NCBI RefSeq assembly: GCF_013205055.1
Contig: NZ_JABMLF010000002.1
Span: 1-64,000, forward strand
From: Rathayibacter sp. VKM Ac-2856
GTDB taxonomy: Bacteria > Actinomycetota > Actinomycetes > Actinomycetales > Microbacteriaceae
DNA length: 64,000 bases
Reading direction: 5' to 3'
Part shown: positions 15,360 through 29,255 of the stretch, piece after piece
Layout of the letters: every line of letters begins with the position of its first letter
How positions within the stretch are numbered: position 1 is the stretch's first letter
Notes under the pieces: model-generated
The model's database searches: none
The model's input: only the letters and a program-made list of their open reading frames with translations
Told to the model about the DNA's origin: nothing
Translations under genes and position numbers: made by a program

Positions 15360-17969
15360 TTGGCGTCCGACAGAAGGACCACCGGTGGCGTGGTCAAGGC
15401 GATCGTGGGCTTCCTGGGCATGAGCGTCGTGGCCGGAGTCCTCGTGACCGCCACCGTCACTCCCGCCGTGGCGATCGCCGGCGTCGCCGCGAACCAGTCG
15501 ATCGGCGTCTTCGACGGCCTCCCCGAGTACCTCGAGGTCGACAAGCTCTCCGAGAAGAGCAACATCTTCGCGACCCGCGCCGACGGCTCCCCGCAGCTGC
15601 TCGCCTCCTTCTACGTCGAGAACCGCATCGAGGTCCCCCTGGACCAGATCTCGCAGTTCGCCAAGGACGCCGCCGTCTCCGGCGAGGACCCCCGCTTCTA
15701 CGAGCACGGCGGAGTCGACCTCCCCGGCACCCTGCGCGCCGTGGCGCAGACCTACGTCCTCGGCAACGACGTCCAGGGCGGCTCCTCCATCACGCAGCAG
15801 TACGTCAAGAACGTGCTGGTCGAGAAGGCCGTGCGCAACATCACCGACGAGGCCGAGCGCGCCGCCGCGATCGACGACGCGACCCGCACCTCCCCCGAGC
15901 GCAAGCTGCGCGAGATGAAGCTCGCGATCGGTCTCGAGAAGGAGTACTCGAAGGACCAGATCCTTCAGGGCTACCTCAACATCGCCTTCTTCGGCGGCAC
16001 CACCTACGGCATCGAGACCGCCGCCAACTACTACTTCAACACCAGCGCCGCGAACCTCTCCATCGCCCAGGCCGCGAGCCTCATCGCGATCGTGAACAAC
16101 CCTGCCGTGCTCCGCCTCGACCAGCCCGAGAACCCCGACAACGGCGCCGCGAACGGCTACCAGCGCAACAAGGACCGCCGCGACTACATCATCGACAAGA
16201 TGCTGGAGGAGGGGAAGATCTCGCAGGAGGACCACGACGCCGCGCTCGCGACGCCGGTCGAGCCGCAGATCACCGAGCCGAGCACCGGCTGCTCCACCGC
16301 CGGCGACGCGGGCTACTTCTGCGACTACGTCACCAACATCCTCAAGAACGACCCGACCTTCGGCGAGGACGAGGACACCCGCTGGACGAACTTCCGCCGC
16401 GGCGGCCTCGACGTCTACACGACGCTCGACGTCGACCTGCAGAGCGCGGCCGTCGCAGCCGTCGACGCGCAGGTTCCGCAGACCTGGAACTTCGACGTCG
16501 GAGCGGTCTCCGTCAGCGTCGAGGTCGGCTCCGGCCGCGTCCTCGCGATGACGCAGAACAAGAAGTACTCGCAGGACCCGGACGTCCTCGCAGCGGACCC
16601 CTCGTACAGCGCGATCAACCTCAGCACCGATCAGGCCTACGGCGGCTCCTCGGGCATCCAGCCCGGCTCGACCTACAAGCTCTTCACCCTGGTGGAGTGG
16701 CTGAAGGAGGGGCACAGCATCAACGAGCCCGTCGACGGGACGCGCAAGGCGATCTGGGGGTCCTTCGAGGACTCGTGCGCGCCCGGGGGGACGAATTACG
16801 TCGCCTCGACCAGCGCCAAGAACGACGAGGGCGGGAACGGCCAGGTCGGCACCGCCGTCGACTTCACCCGGACCTCCCTCAACACCGGCTTCGTCGGCAT
16901 GGCCCGCGAGCTCGACCTCTGTGCGATCCGCAACACGGCGCTCGACATGGGCGTCAAGCAGGGCAGCGGCAAGGAGCTCGAGCACAATCCCGGCTCCGTG
17001 CTCGGCACCAACTCCGTCTCCCCCCTCTCGATGGCCGGAGCCTTCGCGACCATCGCCTCCGGCGGCTCGACCTGCGACTCGATCGCGATCGACAAGATCG
17101 TCGACGCGACCGGGGCCGCGCAACCCGTCCCCTCCGCCAACTGCCGCCAGTCGATCGACCGCAACGTCGCGGCGACGGCCGCCATCGCACTGCAGTCGAC
17201 CTTCTCCGGCAACGGCACCGCCTTCCAGTCGCGCACCGGCGACGGCGTGCCGCTGATCGGCAAGACCGGCACCACCGACGACGCGAAGGCGACCTGGATG
17301 ACCGGCGCGAGCACCCGCGTCGCGACCGCGGTCGGCGTCTTCAACATCAAGGGTGACGCCAACCTCCGTCTCGGCCGCTTCTCGTTCGACTCCGGATCCG
17401 CGGCGACGGCTCGTCACAGGATCTGGCCCGTCGTCATGCGCGCCGCCGATGCCCGCTACGGCGGCACGGCGTTCCCCGAGGCCGACGGCTCCCTGCAGGT
17501 CGTGCCGCGCGTCAACGTTCCCGACGTGACCGGCCTGTCGGTCGGCGACGCCCGGGCGAAGCTCGAGGCGGCCGGCTTCAGCGTGAGCGAGGGCGCCGCC
17601 GAGGCGAACTCCGCGTCGTCCGGCACGGTCGTGCGGCAGTCGCCGTCCGGCACCGCGACGCGCGGCACCACGGTGACGATCGTCGCGAGTTCCGGTCCGG
17701 CTCCCGCCCCCGCCCCGACCGCGGATCCCGCCGCTCCGGCGGCGCCCGCCGCCGGTCAGCAGACGGTGCCGAATGTCGTCGGCCAGGATCTCGAGACAGC
17801 CAAGGCGGCCTTCGCCTCGGCCGGCTTCTCGAAGATCACCCTGTCCTGCACCGAGAACGGCAACGCGCCCGACGCCGGCCAGGTCACCGGCCAGGACCCC
17901 GCCGGTGGCACCGGCGTCGCCGCCGACGCCACCCTCCGCGTCGCCATCACCGCCAAGAAGTGCCCGTAG
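15360..17969 (+). CDS. ponA: Bifunctional class A penicillin-binding protein with PASTA domains
   Basis: Membrane-anchored peptidoglycan glycosyltransferase/transpeptidase, 869 residues. TTG 15360 is chosen because AAGGAGAAGG lies just upstream; the frame is open to 15297, but that part has no ribosome binding site. A single N-terminal membrane helix covers about residues 12-45. The GT51 domain has the catalytic Glu at 109 (AVSGEDPRFYEHGGVD) and GGSSITQQYVKN. The transpeptidase domain has STYK with Ser 437 and Lys 440, SLNTGF, and KTGTTDD starting at Lys 635. Two C-terminal PASTA domains (about 720-785 and 803-869) are separated by a Pro/Ala linker. It builds and cross-links cell wall glycan at the membrane surface. 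A palindromic element directly follows the stop. Confidence 0.95.
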   Translation: MASDRRTTGGVVKAIVGFLGMSVVAGVLVTATVTPAVAIAGVAANQSIGVFDGLPEYLEVDKLSEKSNIFATRADGSPQLLASFYVENRIEVPLDQISQFAKDAAVSGEDPRFYEHGGVDLPGTLRAVAQTYVLGNDVQGGSSITQQYVKNVLVEKAVRNITDEAERAAAIDDATRTSPERKLREMKLAIGLEKEYSKDQILQGYLNIAFFGGTTYGIETAANYYFNTSAANLSIAQAASLIAIVNNPAVLRLDQPENPDNGAANGYQRNKDRRDYIIDKMLEEGKISQEDHDAALATPVEPQITEPSTGCSTAGDAGYFCDYVTNILKNDPTFGEDEDTRWTNFRRGGLDVYTTLDVDLQSAAVAAVDAQVPQTWNFDVGAVSVSVEVGSGRVLAMTQNKKYSQDPDVLAADPSYSAINLSTDQAYGGSSGIQPGSTYKLFTLVEWLKEGHSINEPVDGTRKAIWGSFEDSCAPGGTNYVASTSAKNDEGGNGQVGTAVDFTRTSLNTGFVGMARELDLCAIRNTALDMGVKQGSGKELEHNPGSVLGTNSVSPLSMAGAFATIASGGSTCDSIAIDKIVDATGAAQPVPSANCRQSIDRNVAATAAIALQSTFSGNGTAFQSRTGDGVPLIGKTGTTDDAKATWMTGASTRVATAVGVFNIKGDANLRLGRFSFDSGSAATARHRIWPVVMRAADARYGGTAFPEADGSLQVVPRVNVPDVTGLSVGDARAKLEAAGFSVSEGAAEANSASSGTVVRQSPSGTATRGTTVTIVASSGPAPAPAPTADPAAPAAPAAGQQTVPNVVGQDLETAKAAFASAGFSKITLSCTENGNAPDAGQVTGQDPAGGTGVAADATLRVAITAKKCP

Positions 17970-17973
17970 CCCC

Positions 17974-18053
17974 CACCTCCGGCACATGAAACCGGCTCCG
18001 GCTCGCAGAACCCTCCAGTTCCCGCGAGCCGGAGCCGTTTCCGCGTGCCGAGG
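17974..18053. repeat. Palindromic repeat, nested two-module form
   Basis: Outer arms CCTCCGGCACATGAAA and TTTCCGCGTGCCGAGG are imperfect inverted copies. Inside, CGGCTCCGGCTCGC pairs perfectly with GCGAGCCGGAGCCG (14 bp). The same modules build the arrays at 1-694 and 42538-42947. It begins 4 nt after the ponA stop and could serve as its terminator. Confidence 0.8.
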
Positions 18054-18064
18054 CCTACGCCTCG

Positions 18065-18337
18065 TGCCGGTCGAGCAGCCTCGCCGAAGCGCCCCTGCTG
18101 CATGCTGGTCCCACAGCCCGCAGAAGCACCCCCGCCGCATGCTGGTTCCGCAACCCGCAGAAGCACCCCCGCTGCATGCTGGTCGAGTAGCCCCGCAGGG
18201 GCGTATCGAGACCCACCGTCCTCAGTACGCGAAGTCTGCAGACTCCGCCTCTGGACCCGGTGGATCTCGATACGCCCGCTCCGCGGGCTACTCGATCAGC
18301 ATGGGGCCCGCTCCGCGGGCTACTCGATCAGCATGGG
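18065..18337. repeat. Cluster of catgctggt... palindromic repeats
   Basis: Several partial and one full copy of the catgctggtcgagtagcc element, including three short iterations of gcatgctggt(c/t)cc(a/g)caacccgcagaagcacccc-like units at 18101-18180. A full inverted pair spans 18175-18303, and an extra gctactcgatcagcatggg unit lies at 18320-18337. With the preceding palindrome this fills the 17970-18361 gap; nothing else is seen there. Confidence 0.85.
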
Positions 18338-18361
18338 CGGCCCGCTGAGCCCGCCCGCGCG

Positions 18362-18607
18362 TCAGCCGCGGCCGCGCAGCGCGCCGACGATGGCGGCCGT
18401 CGCGTAGTGCACGATGAGCGCCGCGATCCCGAAGCAGGCCAGCCCGCCGCTCGCCTCGGACCACGGCCGGTGCGCGTCGGTCATGCTGCCGGGCATCACG
18501 ATGTCGAGCGCGAAGAAGCCGGCGGCGAGACCGAAGCAGACGAAGCTGATGACCAGCAGCGCTCGGATCGCCCTGCCCACCGGGTCGTAGTAGCGGGGGT
18601 TCGACAT
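18362..18607 (-). CDS. Small membrane protein, function unknown
   Basis: 81-residue protein with two hydrophobic segments (ALLVISFVCFGLAAGFFALD and ACFGIAALIVHYATAAIVGA) separated by a polar loop, and a basic C-terminus. ATG 18607 is supported by GGAGG 5 nt upstream. Not recognised beyond being a small two-helix membrane protein. It lies between two repeat blocks. Confidence 0.7.
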   Translation of the reverse strand: MSNPRYYDPVGRAIRALLVISFVCFGLAAGFFALDIVMPGSMTDAHRPWSEASGGLACFGIAALIVHYATAAIVGALRGRG

Positions 18608-18686
18608 CGTGCCTCCGGTTCTCGTCCCTCGTGTCTATCCGCCCGGGCCACCCCCCGCAACCACTCGACACGCGAAAGCCCCGGCC

Positions 18687-18759
18687 CCCCTCCGCGAGAT
18701 GCCACTTGTGTGCACGACACGCCGTGAAAGGCGGTCACAAGTGGCATCTCGCGGAGGGG
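18687..18759. repeat. Long inverted repeat, GAGATGCCACTTGTG family, copy 1
   Basis: 24-bp perfect arms (18687-18710 and 18736-18759) read CCCCTCCGCGAGATGCCAC then TTGTG and its complement, around a 25-nt loop. The core is the same as in the element at 21404-21468 on the other side of the Clp gene. It lies 34 nt past the Clp stop, so it may also terminate that transcript. Confidence 0.9.
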
Positions 18760-18793
18760 ACGCCGGGGCGTCAGCTCACGAGGAGCGCGGGGG

Positions 18794-21337
<2,544 letters not shown>

Positions 21338-21352
21338 CAGTCCTCCTGAAGA

Positions 21353-21373
21353 GTTGAGTCACTTGCACTCAAG
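21353..21373. promoter_or_regulatory. HAIR operator (HspR-binding inverted repeat)
   Basis: Read on the minus strand it is CTTGAGT-N7-ACTCAAC, matching the established HAIR consensus CTTGAGT-N7-ACTCAAG at 13 of 14 positions. It lies 15 nt upstream of the Clp ATPase GTG start. Confidence 0.9.
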
Positions 21374-21403
21374 TTCAACGCAGGGGGGCCGTCCCTATTC
21401 CCG

Positions 21404-21468
21404 CCCGCGAGATGCCACTTGTGCACGCCTTCTGCGGCGTGTCGCGTGCACAAGTGGCATCTCGCGGG
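21404..21468. repeat. Long inverted repeat, GAGATGCCACTTGTG family, copy 2
   Basis: Perfect 25-bp arms (21404-21428 and 21444-21468) around a 15-nt loop. The arm core GCGAGATGCCACTTGTG is shared with copy 1 at 18687-18759. It sits between the HAIR site and the terminator of the aldo/keto reductase gene. Confidence 0.92.
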
Positions 21469-21499
21469 AGGGGGATCGATGCGGGGGCGCGGACGGAGA

Positions 21500-21531
21500 G
21501 GAGGCACGGACCCTGTCCGGTCCGTGCCTCC
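21500..21531 (-). terminator. Terminator of the aldo/keto reductase gene
   Basis: GGAGGCACGGACC and GGTCCGTGCCTCC form a perfect 13-bp stem with a 6-nt loop, 36 nt past the stop at 21568. Confidence 0.75.
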
Positions 21532-21567
21532 CTGTGCGCCGACGCGCGTTTCTCCGGGGTGGGAGCT

Positions 21568-22500
21568 CTAGGGGACGATGTGGCCCGCCGCGCGGAACAG
21601 CTCGTACCACTCCGGCCGCGTGAGCGGCAGGTCGGAGCCGAGAGCTGCATCGCGCACGCGCTGCTCGTTCGTCGTGCCGAGGACGACCTGCATCTTCGCC
21701 GGGTGGCGGGTGATCCAGGCGGTCGCGACGGCGAGGGGCGGGACGTCGTACTTCGCGGCGAGGCGGTCGAGGACCGCGTTCAGCTCGCCGTACTCGGGGT
21801 TGTCGAGGAAGACGCCGGTGAAGAAGCCGCTCTGGAACGGCGACCAGGCCTGCACGGTGATGTCGTTGAGGCGGCAGTAGTCGAGGATGCCCGCGTCGCG
21901 CATGACCGACTGGTCCTCGGCGAGCATGTTGGACGCCACGCCCTGGGCGATCATCGGCGAGTGCGTGATCGAGAGCTGCAGCTGATTCGCGACGATCGGC
22001 TGGTTCAGTGACTTCTTGAGCAGCTCGATCTGGTACGGCGTCTGGTTGGAGACGCCGAAGTGCTTGACCTTGCCGGCGGCGTGCAGCTCGTCGAAGGCGC
22101 GGGCGACCTCGTCGGGCTCGACCAGAGCGTCGGGGCGGTGCAGGAGCAGCACGTCGATGTAGTCGGTGCGCAGCGCCTTCAGCGAGCCCTCGACCGACTG
22201 CATCAGGTGCTCGTAGGAGAAGTCGAAGTAGGGGCCGTCCGGCACGATGCCGGCCTTGGTCTGCAGCACCACCTGCTCGCGCTCGGACGGGGTCAGCGCC
22301 AGCGCCTCGGCGAAGCGCTCCTCGCAGCGGTGCAGCTCGCCGCCGTAGACGTCCGCGTGATCGAAGAAGTCGATGCCGGAGTCGCGGGCGGTGCGGACGA
22401 GGTCGCGGATGGCGTCGTCGGTCATGTCGGGGATGCGCATGAGGCCGAGGACGACGTTCGGGGAGTCGAGGCCGGAGGCGCCGAGGGGGACGTGCTTCAA
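21568..22500 (-). CDS. Aldo/keto reductase
   Basis: 310-residue NADPH-dependent oxidoreductase of the AKR superfamily (YdhF-like group). The catalytic tetrad is visible: Asp 47 and Tyr 52 in FFDHADVYGG, Lys in VVLQTKAGI and His in LLLHRPD. KHFGVSNQTPYQIELL and the C-terminal nucleotide-binding VVLGTTNEQRV complete the family pattern. The start is TTG 22500, supported by AAGGAG 7 nt upstream and by homologues that begin just before the HVPLG strand; the frame extends far upstream but only through unrelated sequence. It is divergent from the acetyltransferase gene, 144 bp apart. The physiological substrate is unknown. Confidence 0.9.
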   Translation of the reverse strand: MKHVPLGASGLDSPNVVLGLMRIPDMTDDAIRDLVRTARDSGIDFFDHADVYGGELHRCEERFAEALALTPSEREQVVLQTKAGIVPDGPYFDFSYEHLMQSVEGSLKALRTDYIDVLLLHRPDALVEPDEVARAFDELHAAGKVKHFGVSNQTPYQIELLKKSLNQPIVANQLQLSITHSPMIAQGVASNMLAEDQSVMRDAGILDYCRLNDITVQAWSPFQSGFFTGVFLDNPEYGELNAVLDRLAAKYDVPPLAVATAWITRHPAKMQVVLGTTNEQRVRDAALGSDLPLTRPEWYELFRAAGHIVP

Positions 22501-22644
22501 GGGAGTGCTCCTTCGTTGGATACCTCGACCACCGTACGGGCGCCGCCTGGACGCCGTCCAACAGGGGGTCCCGCTGCGATTCATGCGCCGGAGTGGTGAA
22601 TCGGGCACCTTGCCGACGGGACGCCGCGGTGGGAGGCTGCCGCC

Positions 22645-23220
22645 ATGACGATCGAGGTGCGTCCCGCCACCGTCTTCGCCGATCTGGCGACGATGAACGG
22701 CCCGAAGCGGCCCGACGCGAGCGTGTGCTGGTGCCTGAGTTACCGGCTGCTCTCCTCCACCGAGAACAACGCCCTCCGGGGACCGGCGCGCGGAGAGCGG
22801 ATGCGCGAGCTCGTCGCGCAGGACCCGCCGCCCGGCGTCCTCGCCTATGACGGCGACGAGGTCGTGGGCTGGGCCGCCGTGCACCGCCGGGCCGACACGA
22901 GCTATGCGAAGAACCGCAGGATCCCGCACGTCGACGACCTCGACGTCTGGAGCGTCTGGTGCATCCGCGTCCGCCCCGGCTTCCGCAAGCGCGGGATCTC
23001 GCACGCCCTGCTGGCCGGTGCCGTCGACTTCGCCCGCGCCCACGGCGCCCCGGCGATCGAAGGCTATCCGGTCGACAACGCCGGCGCGACGGTCGAGCAG
23101 ACGATGGTGTACGTCGGCACCCGCGCCCTCTTCGAGAAGGCCGGCTTCTCGCACGCGGCCGACACCACCTCGGTGCTCAACGGCTTCCCGCGCGTGCTGA
23201 TGCGGCTGCCGCTGGGGTGA
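22645..23220 (+). CDS. GNAT-family N-acetyltransferase
   Basis: 191-residue protein with the acetyl-CoA-binding motif VRPGFRKRGISHALL (motif A) after a WSVWCIRV strand, and the later MVYVGTRALFEKAGF motif B. The N-terminal part has an unusual CWCLSYRLL segment, common in a subgroup of actinobacterial GNAT proteins that start with a Cys-rich strand. ATG 22645 follows GGGAGGCTGCC. Substrate unknown. A palindromic repeat begins directly after its stop. Confidence 0.88.
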   Translation: MTIEVRPATVFADLATMNGPKRPDASVCWCLSYRLLSSTENNALRGPARGERMRELVAQDPPPGVLAYDGDEVVGWAAVHRRADTSYAKNRRIPHVDDLDVWSVWCIRVRPGFRKRGISHALLAGAVDFARAHGAPAIEGYPVDNAGATVEQTMVYVGTRALFEKAGFSHAADTTSVLNGFPRVLMRLPLG

Positions 23221-23227
23221 TCGCGCC

Positions 23228-23356
23228 CATGCTGATCGAGTAGCCCGCGCAGCGGGCGTATCGAGATCCACCACCGTCGGACGCCGGTCTGCAGACCCGC
23301 CCTTCTGACCGCAGTGGGTCTCGATACGCCCCTGCGGGGCTACTCGACCAGCATGG
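23228..23356. repeat. Palindromic repeat, catgctgatcgagtagcc family
   Basis: A full inverted pair: catgctgatcgagtagcccg with gcgggcgtatcgagatcc on the left, and gggtctcgatacgcccc with ggggctactcgaccagcatgg on the right. It starts 7 nt after the acetyltransferase stop. Confidence 0.9.
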
Positions 23357-23414
23357 GGAGACCCCTCCGGAACTGCTCGACCACCCTGCGACCGCATGCA
23401 CCCCCGGGGACGAG

Positions 23415-23449
23415 GAACGGCTCCTCACCCGTGAGGGGAGGAGCCGTTC
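23415..23449 (-). terminator. Terminator of the nrdHIEF operon
   Basis: GAACGGCTCCTC and GAGGAGCCGTTC form a 12-bp perfect stem with an 11-nt loop, 30 nt past the nrdF stop. Confidence 0.75.
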
Positions 23450-23479
23450 GCCGTGGAGGCCGGGACGTGGTGTCGACGC

Positions 23480-26650
<3,171 letters not shown>

Positions 26651-26654
<4 letters not shown>

Positions 26655-27067
26655 TGCTGCGTCCAAAACGTGTCCAATCCTTCGTCGACGGCGCGGACGT
26701 CGTCGGGTGTGCCGAATACTTCGAAACGGTAGAGGTGCGGCACCTCGCACTTGCGGGCGATGATGTCGCCGGCGAGGCAGTAGGCCTCGCCGAAGTTGGT
26801 GTTGCCGGCGCCGATGACGCCGCGGAGCAGGGAGCGATTGCGCGGGACGTTCAGGAAGCGGATGACCTGCTTGGGCACCGCTCCCCCGCCGTTGCCGCCG
26901 CCGTAGGTGGGGAGGACCAGCACGTACGGCTCGTCGACGTGCAGGGTGTCGACCGCGACGCCGTCCCGACGGGAGTGCAGGGGGATCTGCTGCGCGGGCC
27001 GCCCGAGCTTCTCCATGAAGCGGTGGGTGTTGCCCGAGCTGCTCGAGAAGTACACGAGTCCGCTCAT
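26651..27067 (-). CDS. nrdI: Flavodoxin-like NrdI, radical cofactor assembly protein
   Basis: 138-residue flavoprotein with the FMN phosphate-binding loop [17 protein letters not shown] at the N-terminus and [14 protein letters not shown] near residue 90, both diagnostic of NrdI. It supplies an oxidant (superoxide or peroxide) for assembly of the manganese-tyrosyl radical in NrdF. ATG 27067 has GGGGGAGG 6 nt upstream. Its stop overlaps the nrdE start. An unusually long 252-nt gap with a repeat element separates it from nrdH. Confidence 0.96.
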
Positions 27068-27243
27068 CGCACGCCTCCCCCGAGTCCTTCCGTCGTCCGC
27101 CCTCTCGGGCGCTTGTGGACCCGCTCCCGCGGATCCTCCGCCGGCCCGGGGCAGAACCTGCCCACCCGGACCGGCGGAGCTTGTGGTCGGCGCCCTCTCG
27201 CAAGGGCTCCGTCAGCGCCTGCTCTGAGGCGCCTGGGCGGTGA

Positions 27244-27310
27244 GCTGCAAGGCGGAGGAGGAAGCCGTAGCGGCGCTACGGCGCCCGACGACAACGCCGC
27301 AGATCGCCGT
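27244..27310 (-). repeat. 3'-end structured repeat element, copy A (after nrdH)
   Basis: About 67 bp, starting 9 nt after the nrdH stop. On the plus strand it reads gctgcaaggcggaggagga, then CCGTAGC-GGC-GCTACGG, then cgacgacaacgccgcaga. The central part is a 7-bp hairpin and the flanks (CTGCGGCG and CGCCTTGCAG) can pair. A close copy lies at 50887-50954, again just after a minus-strand stop codon. The rest of the nrdH-nrdI gap is GC-rich and shows nothing else I recognise. Confidence 0.8.
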
Positions 27311-27319
27311 CCAGGGGCC

Positions 27320-27538
27320 TCAGAGAGTGGCGATCTTGTCGGGGCGGAAGCCGGACCAGTGATCGTCGTCCGTGATGACGACCGGCGCCTGGAGGTAGCC
27401 GAGCGCCTTGACGGCGTCGAGGGCCTTCTCGTCGACGGAGAGGTCGAAGACCTCGTAGTCGATGCCCTTGCTGTCGAGGGCCCGGTAGGTCGCGGTGCAC
27501 TGCACGCAGGAGGGCTTGGTGTAGACCGTCACAGCCAT
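27320..27538 (-). CDS. nrdH: NrdH redoxin, electron donor to class Ib ribonucleotide reductase
   Basis: 72-residue glutaredoxin-like protein with thioredoxin-type use. The active site is CVQC at residues 11-14, and the conserved C-terminal SGFRPDKI segment is present. It reduces the C-terminal cysteines of NrdE and is itself reduced by thioredoxin reductase. ATG 27538 has AAAGGA 8 nt upstream. First gene of nrdHIEF; tandem NrdR boxes and DnaA-box-like sites lie 170-330 nt upstream. Confidence 0.96.
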   Translation of the reverse strand: MAVTVYTKPSCVQCTATYRALDSKGIDYEVFDLSVDEKALDAVKALGYLQAPVVITDDDHWSGFRPDKIATL

Positions 27539-27708
27539 GGGTGTCGTCCTTTCGGAAGGAGGTGTCCCGGGGCCGGATCCCGGTGCCGCGCCGGGGGTCC
27601 GGGCGGGCGGGGAGGCGGTCGTGGGGAGTTCTGATGGGAAGTGGTGCGGGACGCGCGGAGACCGTGCGGCGGTGCCGGTGGGCCCCTCGGCCCGACCTGC
27701 TCAGCAAT

Positions 27709-27752
27709 ACTACATATAGTGGGCGGCCCGGCGGCAGCCCACTAGGAGTAGT
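27709..27752 (-). promoter_or_regulatory. Tandem NrdR boxes upstream of nrdHIEF
   Basis: ACTACATATAGT (27709-27720) and ACTAGGAGTAGT (27741-27752) are two imperfect palindromes whose centres are 32 bp apart, about three helical turns. Paired boxes of this kind and spacing are the established signature of the ATP/dATP-sensing repressor NrdR in actinobacterial ribonucleotide reductase promoters. Confidence 0.85.
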
Positions 27753-27768
27753 AGTTACATCCGTGTAG

Positions 27769-27864
27769 TTATCCACCGCTCCTCCCCCGATCCATCCACA
27801 GGCCGGAGCCCGCGGACCCGCCGAAGGACGCGGATCCTCCGGAGTTATCCACCGCTGTGGACAG
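27769..27864. promoter_or_regulatory. Cluster of DnaA-box-like sequences upstream of nrdHIEF
   Basis: TTATCCACC occurs at 27769-27777 and 27845-27853, TGTGGACAG (minus-strand CTGTCCACA) at 27856-27864, and a weaker CCATCCACA at 27792-27800. The first three differ from TT(A/G)TCCACA at one position. The rest of the 27539-28072 gap holds the NrdR boxes and the nrdH leader; no gene is seen there. Confidence 0.55.
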
Positions 27865-28072
27865 TCGCGATCCGTTCCCTGGGTACAACGCTCCACGGCG
27901 TGTCGGCCTTCCCGACATCTGGGTGCCGGAGCGCACGTCGACCACCACATCTAGGGGTCGTCGAGCTGTCGGGGCCATGGGTCGACGCTAGGTCCGACCA
28001 CCGACATCGACCGGCGGCCGAGGGCCCTGGATCGGGCCCCGGCGCGGGCCTCGGATCCGCCCCGACGCGGCC

Positions 28073-29170
28073 TCAGGAGGCGCGGCGCGCCAGCTCGCCG
28101 GCGACCGTCCGCAGGTGCGGCAGCGGGTCGGCGATCGCGGCGGCCGCGGAGCCCGCCGCCTCGGTGAGCGAGGCCGCCGCGGCGAACGCGGTGGTCGGCG
28201 CCTGGATCGCGCCGGCGACCAGCACGGTGCGGGCCCCGGCCGCCTCCGCGAGCCCGAGCAGATAGGAGGGGACTTTCCCCGCCATGGACTGCGAGTCGAA
28301 GCGCCCCTCCCCGGTCACGACGACATCGGCCCCCGCGACGAGCGCCGGGAGCCCGAGCGCCTCGCCGACCGCGGCCGAGCCGGGCGCGAGCCGCGCGCCC
28401 CAGGCGAGCAGGCCGAAGCCGGTGCCCCCGGCCGCTCCCGTGCCCGCCTGCTCCGCGTCGGCGTCGAGGTGCGCGGCGAGGTGGCGCAGGCCGTCGTCGA
28501 GGCGCAGCACGTCGTCGAGGCTCGCGCCCTTCTGCGGGCCGAAGACGTGGGCGGCACCGGAGTCGCCGAGCAGCGGATTGGTGACGTCGCTGAGGATGCG
28601 CGCGCCGCCCGCCGGGACGGGCCGCAGCGCGTGCCGGTCGACGACCGCGAGCTCGTGCAGCGCGCCGCCACCGTCGCCGAGGTCGTGCCCGGACACGGTG
28701 AGGAAGCGGGCGCCGAGCTCGCGCAGCGCCCCGACGCCGCCGTCGGTCGACGAGCTGCCGCCGATCGCGAGCAGCAGCGCGTGCGCGCCGGCGTCGAGCG
28801 CGGCGGCGATCGCCCGGCCGAAGCCGCGGGTGTGCGCGGTGAGGGGTCGGAGCGGATCGAGCAGCGTGATGCCGCTCGCGGAGGCGAGCTCGACGACCGC
28901 GGTGCCGTCGGGCAGCAGCAGCCAGGCGGTCTCGACCGGGCGGTCGTCGGGCCCGGTGACGGTGAGCGCGTGCCGGCGCGCCTCCGGCACCGCGACCGCG
29001 AACGCGTCGACCGTGCCCTCGCCGCCGTCCGCCATCGGAGCGAGCACCACGTCGTCGTCCGGCCGCACGCCGCGCCAGCCCTCGGCGAGCGCCTCCGCGA
29101 CCTCGACGGCGGTCGCCGACCCCTTGAAGGAGTCGGGCGCGATGATCACTCTCAGGGCTCCGCTGCTCAT
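28073..29170 (-). CDS. glxK: Glycerate kinase
   Basis: 365-residue kinase of the GarK/GlxK family that phosphorylates glycerate (2-phosphoglycerate is the usual product), a route from glyoxylate or sugar-acid catabolism into glycolysis. The N-terminal IIAPDSFKGSATAVEVAEAL, APMADGGEGTVDAF, IGGSSSTDGGVG and VVTGEGRFDSQSMAGK motifs are all family hallmarks. ATG 29170 starts just before the first strand. No partner gene is adjacent: the neighbour is divergent, and the nrd promoter region lies downstream. Confidence 0.93.
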   Translation of the reverse strand: MSSGALRVIIAPDSFKGSATAVEVAEALAEGWRGVRPDDDVVLAPMADGGEGTVDAFAVAVPEARRHALTVTGPDDRPVETAWLLLPDGTAVVELASASGITLLDPLRPLTAHTRGFGRAIAAALDAGAHALLLAIGGSSSTDGGVGALRELGARFLTVSGHDLGDGGGALHELAVVDRHALRPVPAGGARILSDVTNPLLGDSGAAHVFGPQKGASLDDVLRLDDGLRHLAAHLDADAEQAGTGAAGGTGFGLLAWGARLAPGSAAVGEALGLPALVAGADVVVTGEGRFDSQSMAGKVPSYLLGLAEAAGARTVLVAGAIQAPTTAFAAAASLTEAAGSAAAAIADPLPHLRTVAGELARRAS

Positions 29171-29255
29171 GCCCCCAGTCTGGCAGCGCCCCGCCGGCGC
29201 GCCCTCCTGTGGAGAACTCGAGCGGGGGAGCTCCGCGACCGGGCACTCTTCTGCG

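Noticed and set aside
15270-18140. Very long minus-strand frame opposite the penicillin-binding protein
   Set aside because: Composition is typical of an antisense frame in high-GC DNA (Arg/Gly/Val/Asp rich), and the plus strand encodes a complete, recognisable enzyme.
18687-18759. tRNA-like or riboswitch structure
   Set aside because: It is a simple perfect hairpin with no cloverleaf or known aptamer features; the second copy at 21404 shows it is a repeat element.
27761-27870. Possible replication origin because of DnaA-box-like sequences
   Set aside because: Only three or four imperfect boxes, no AT-rich unwinding stretch, and no dnaA, dnaN or gyrase genes nearby.
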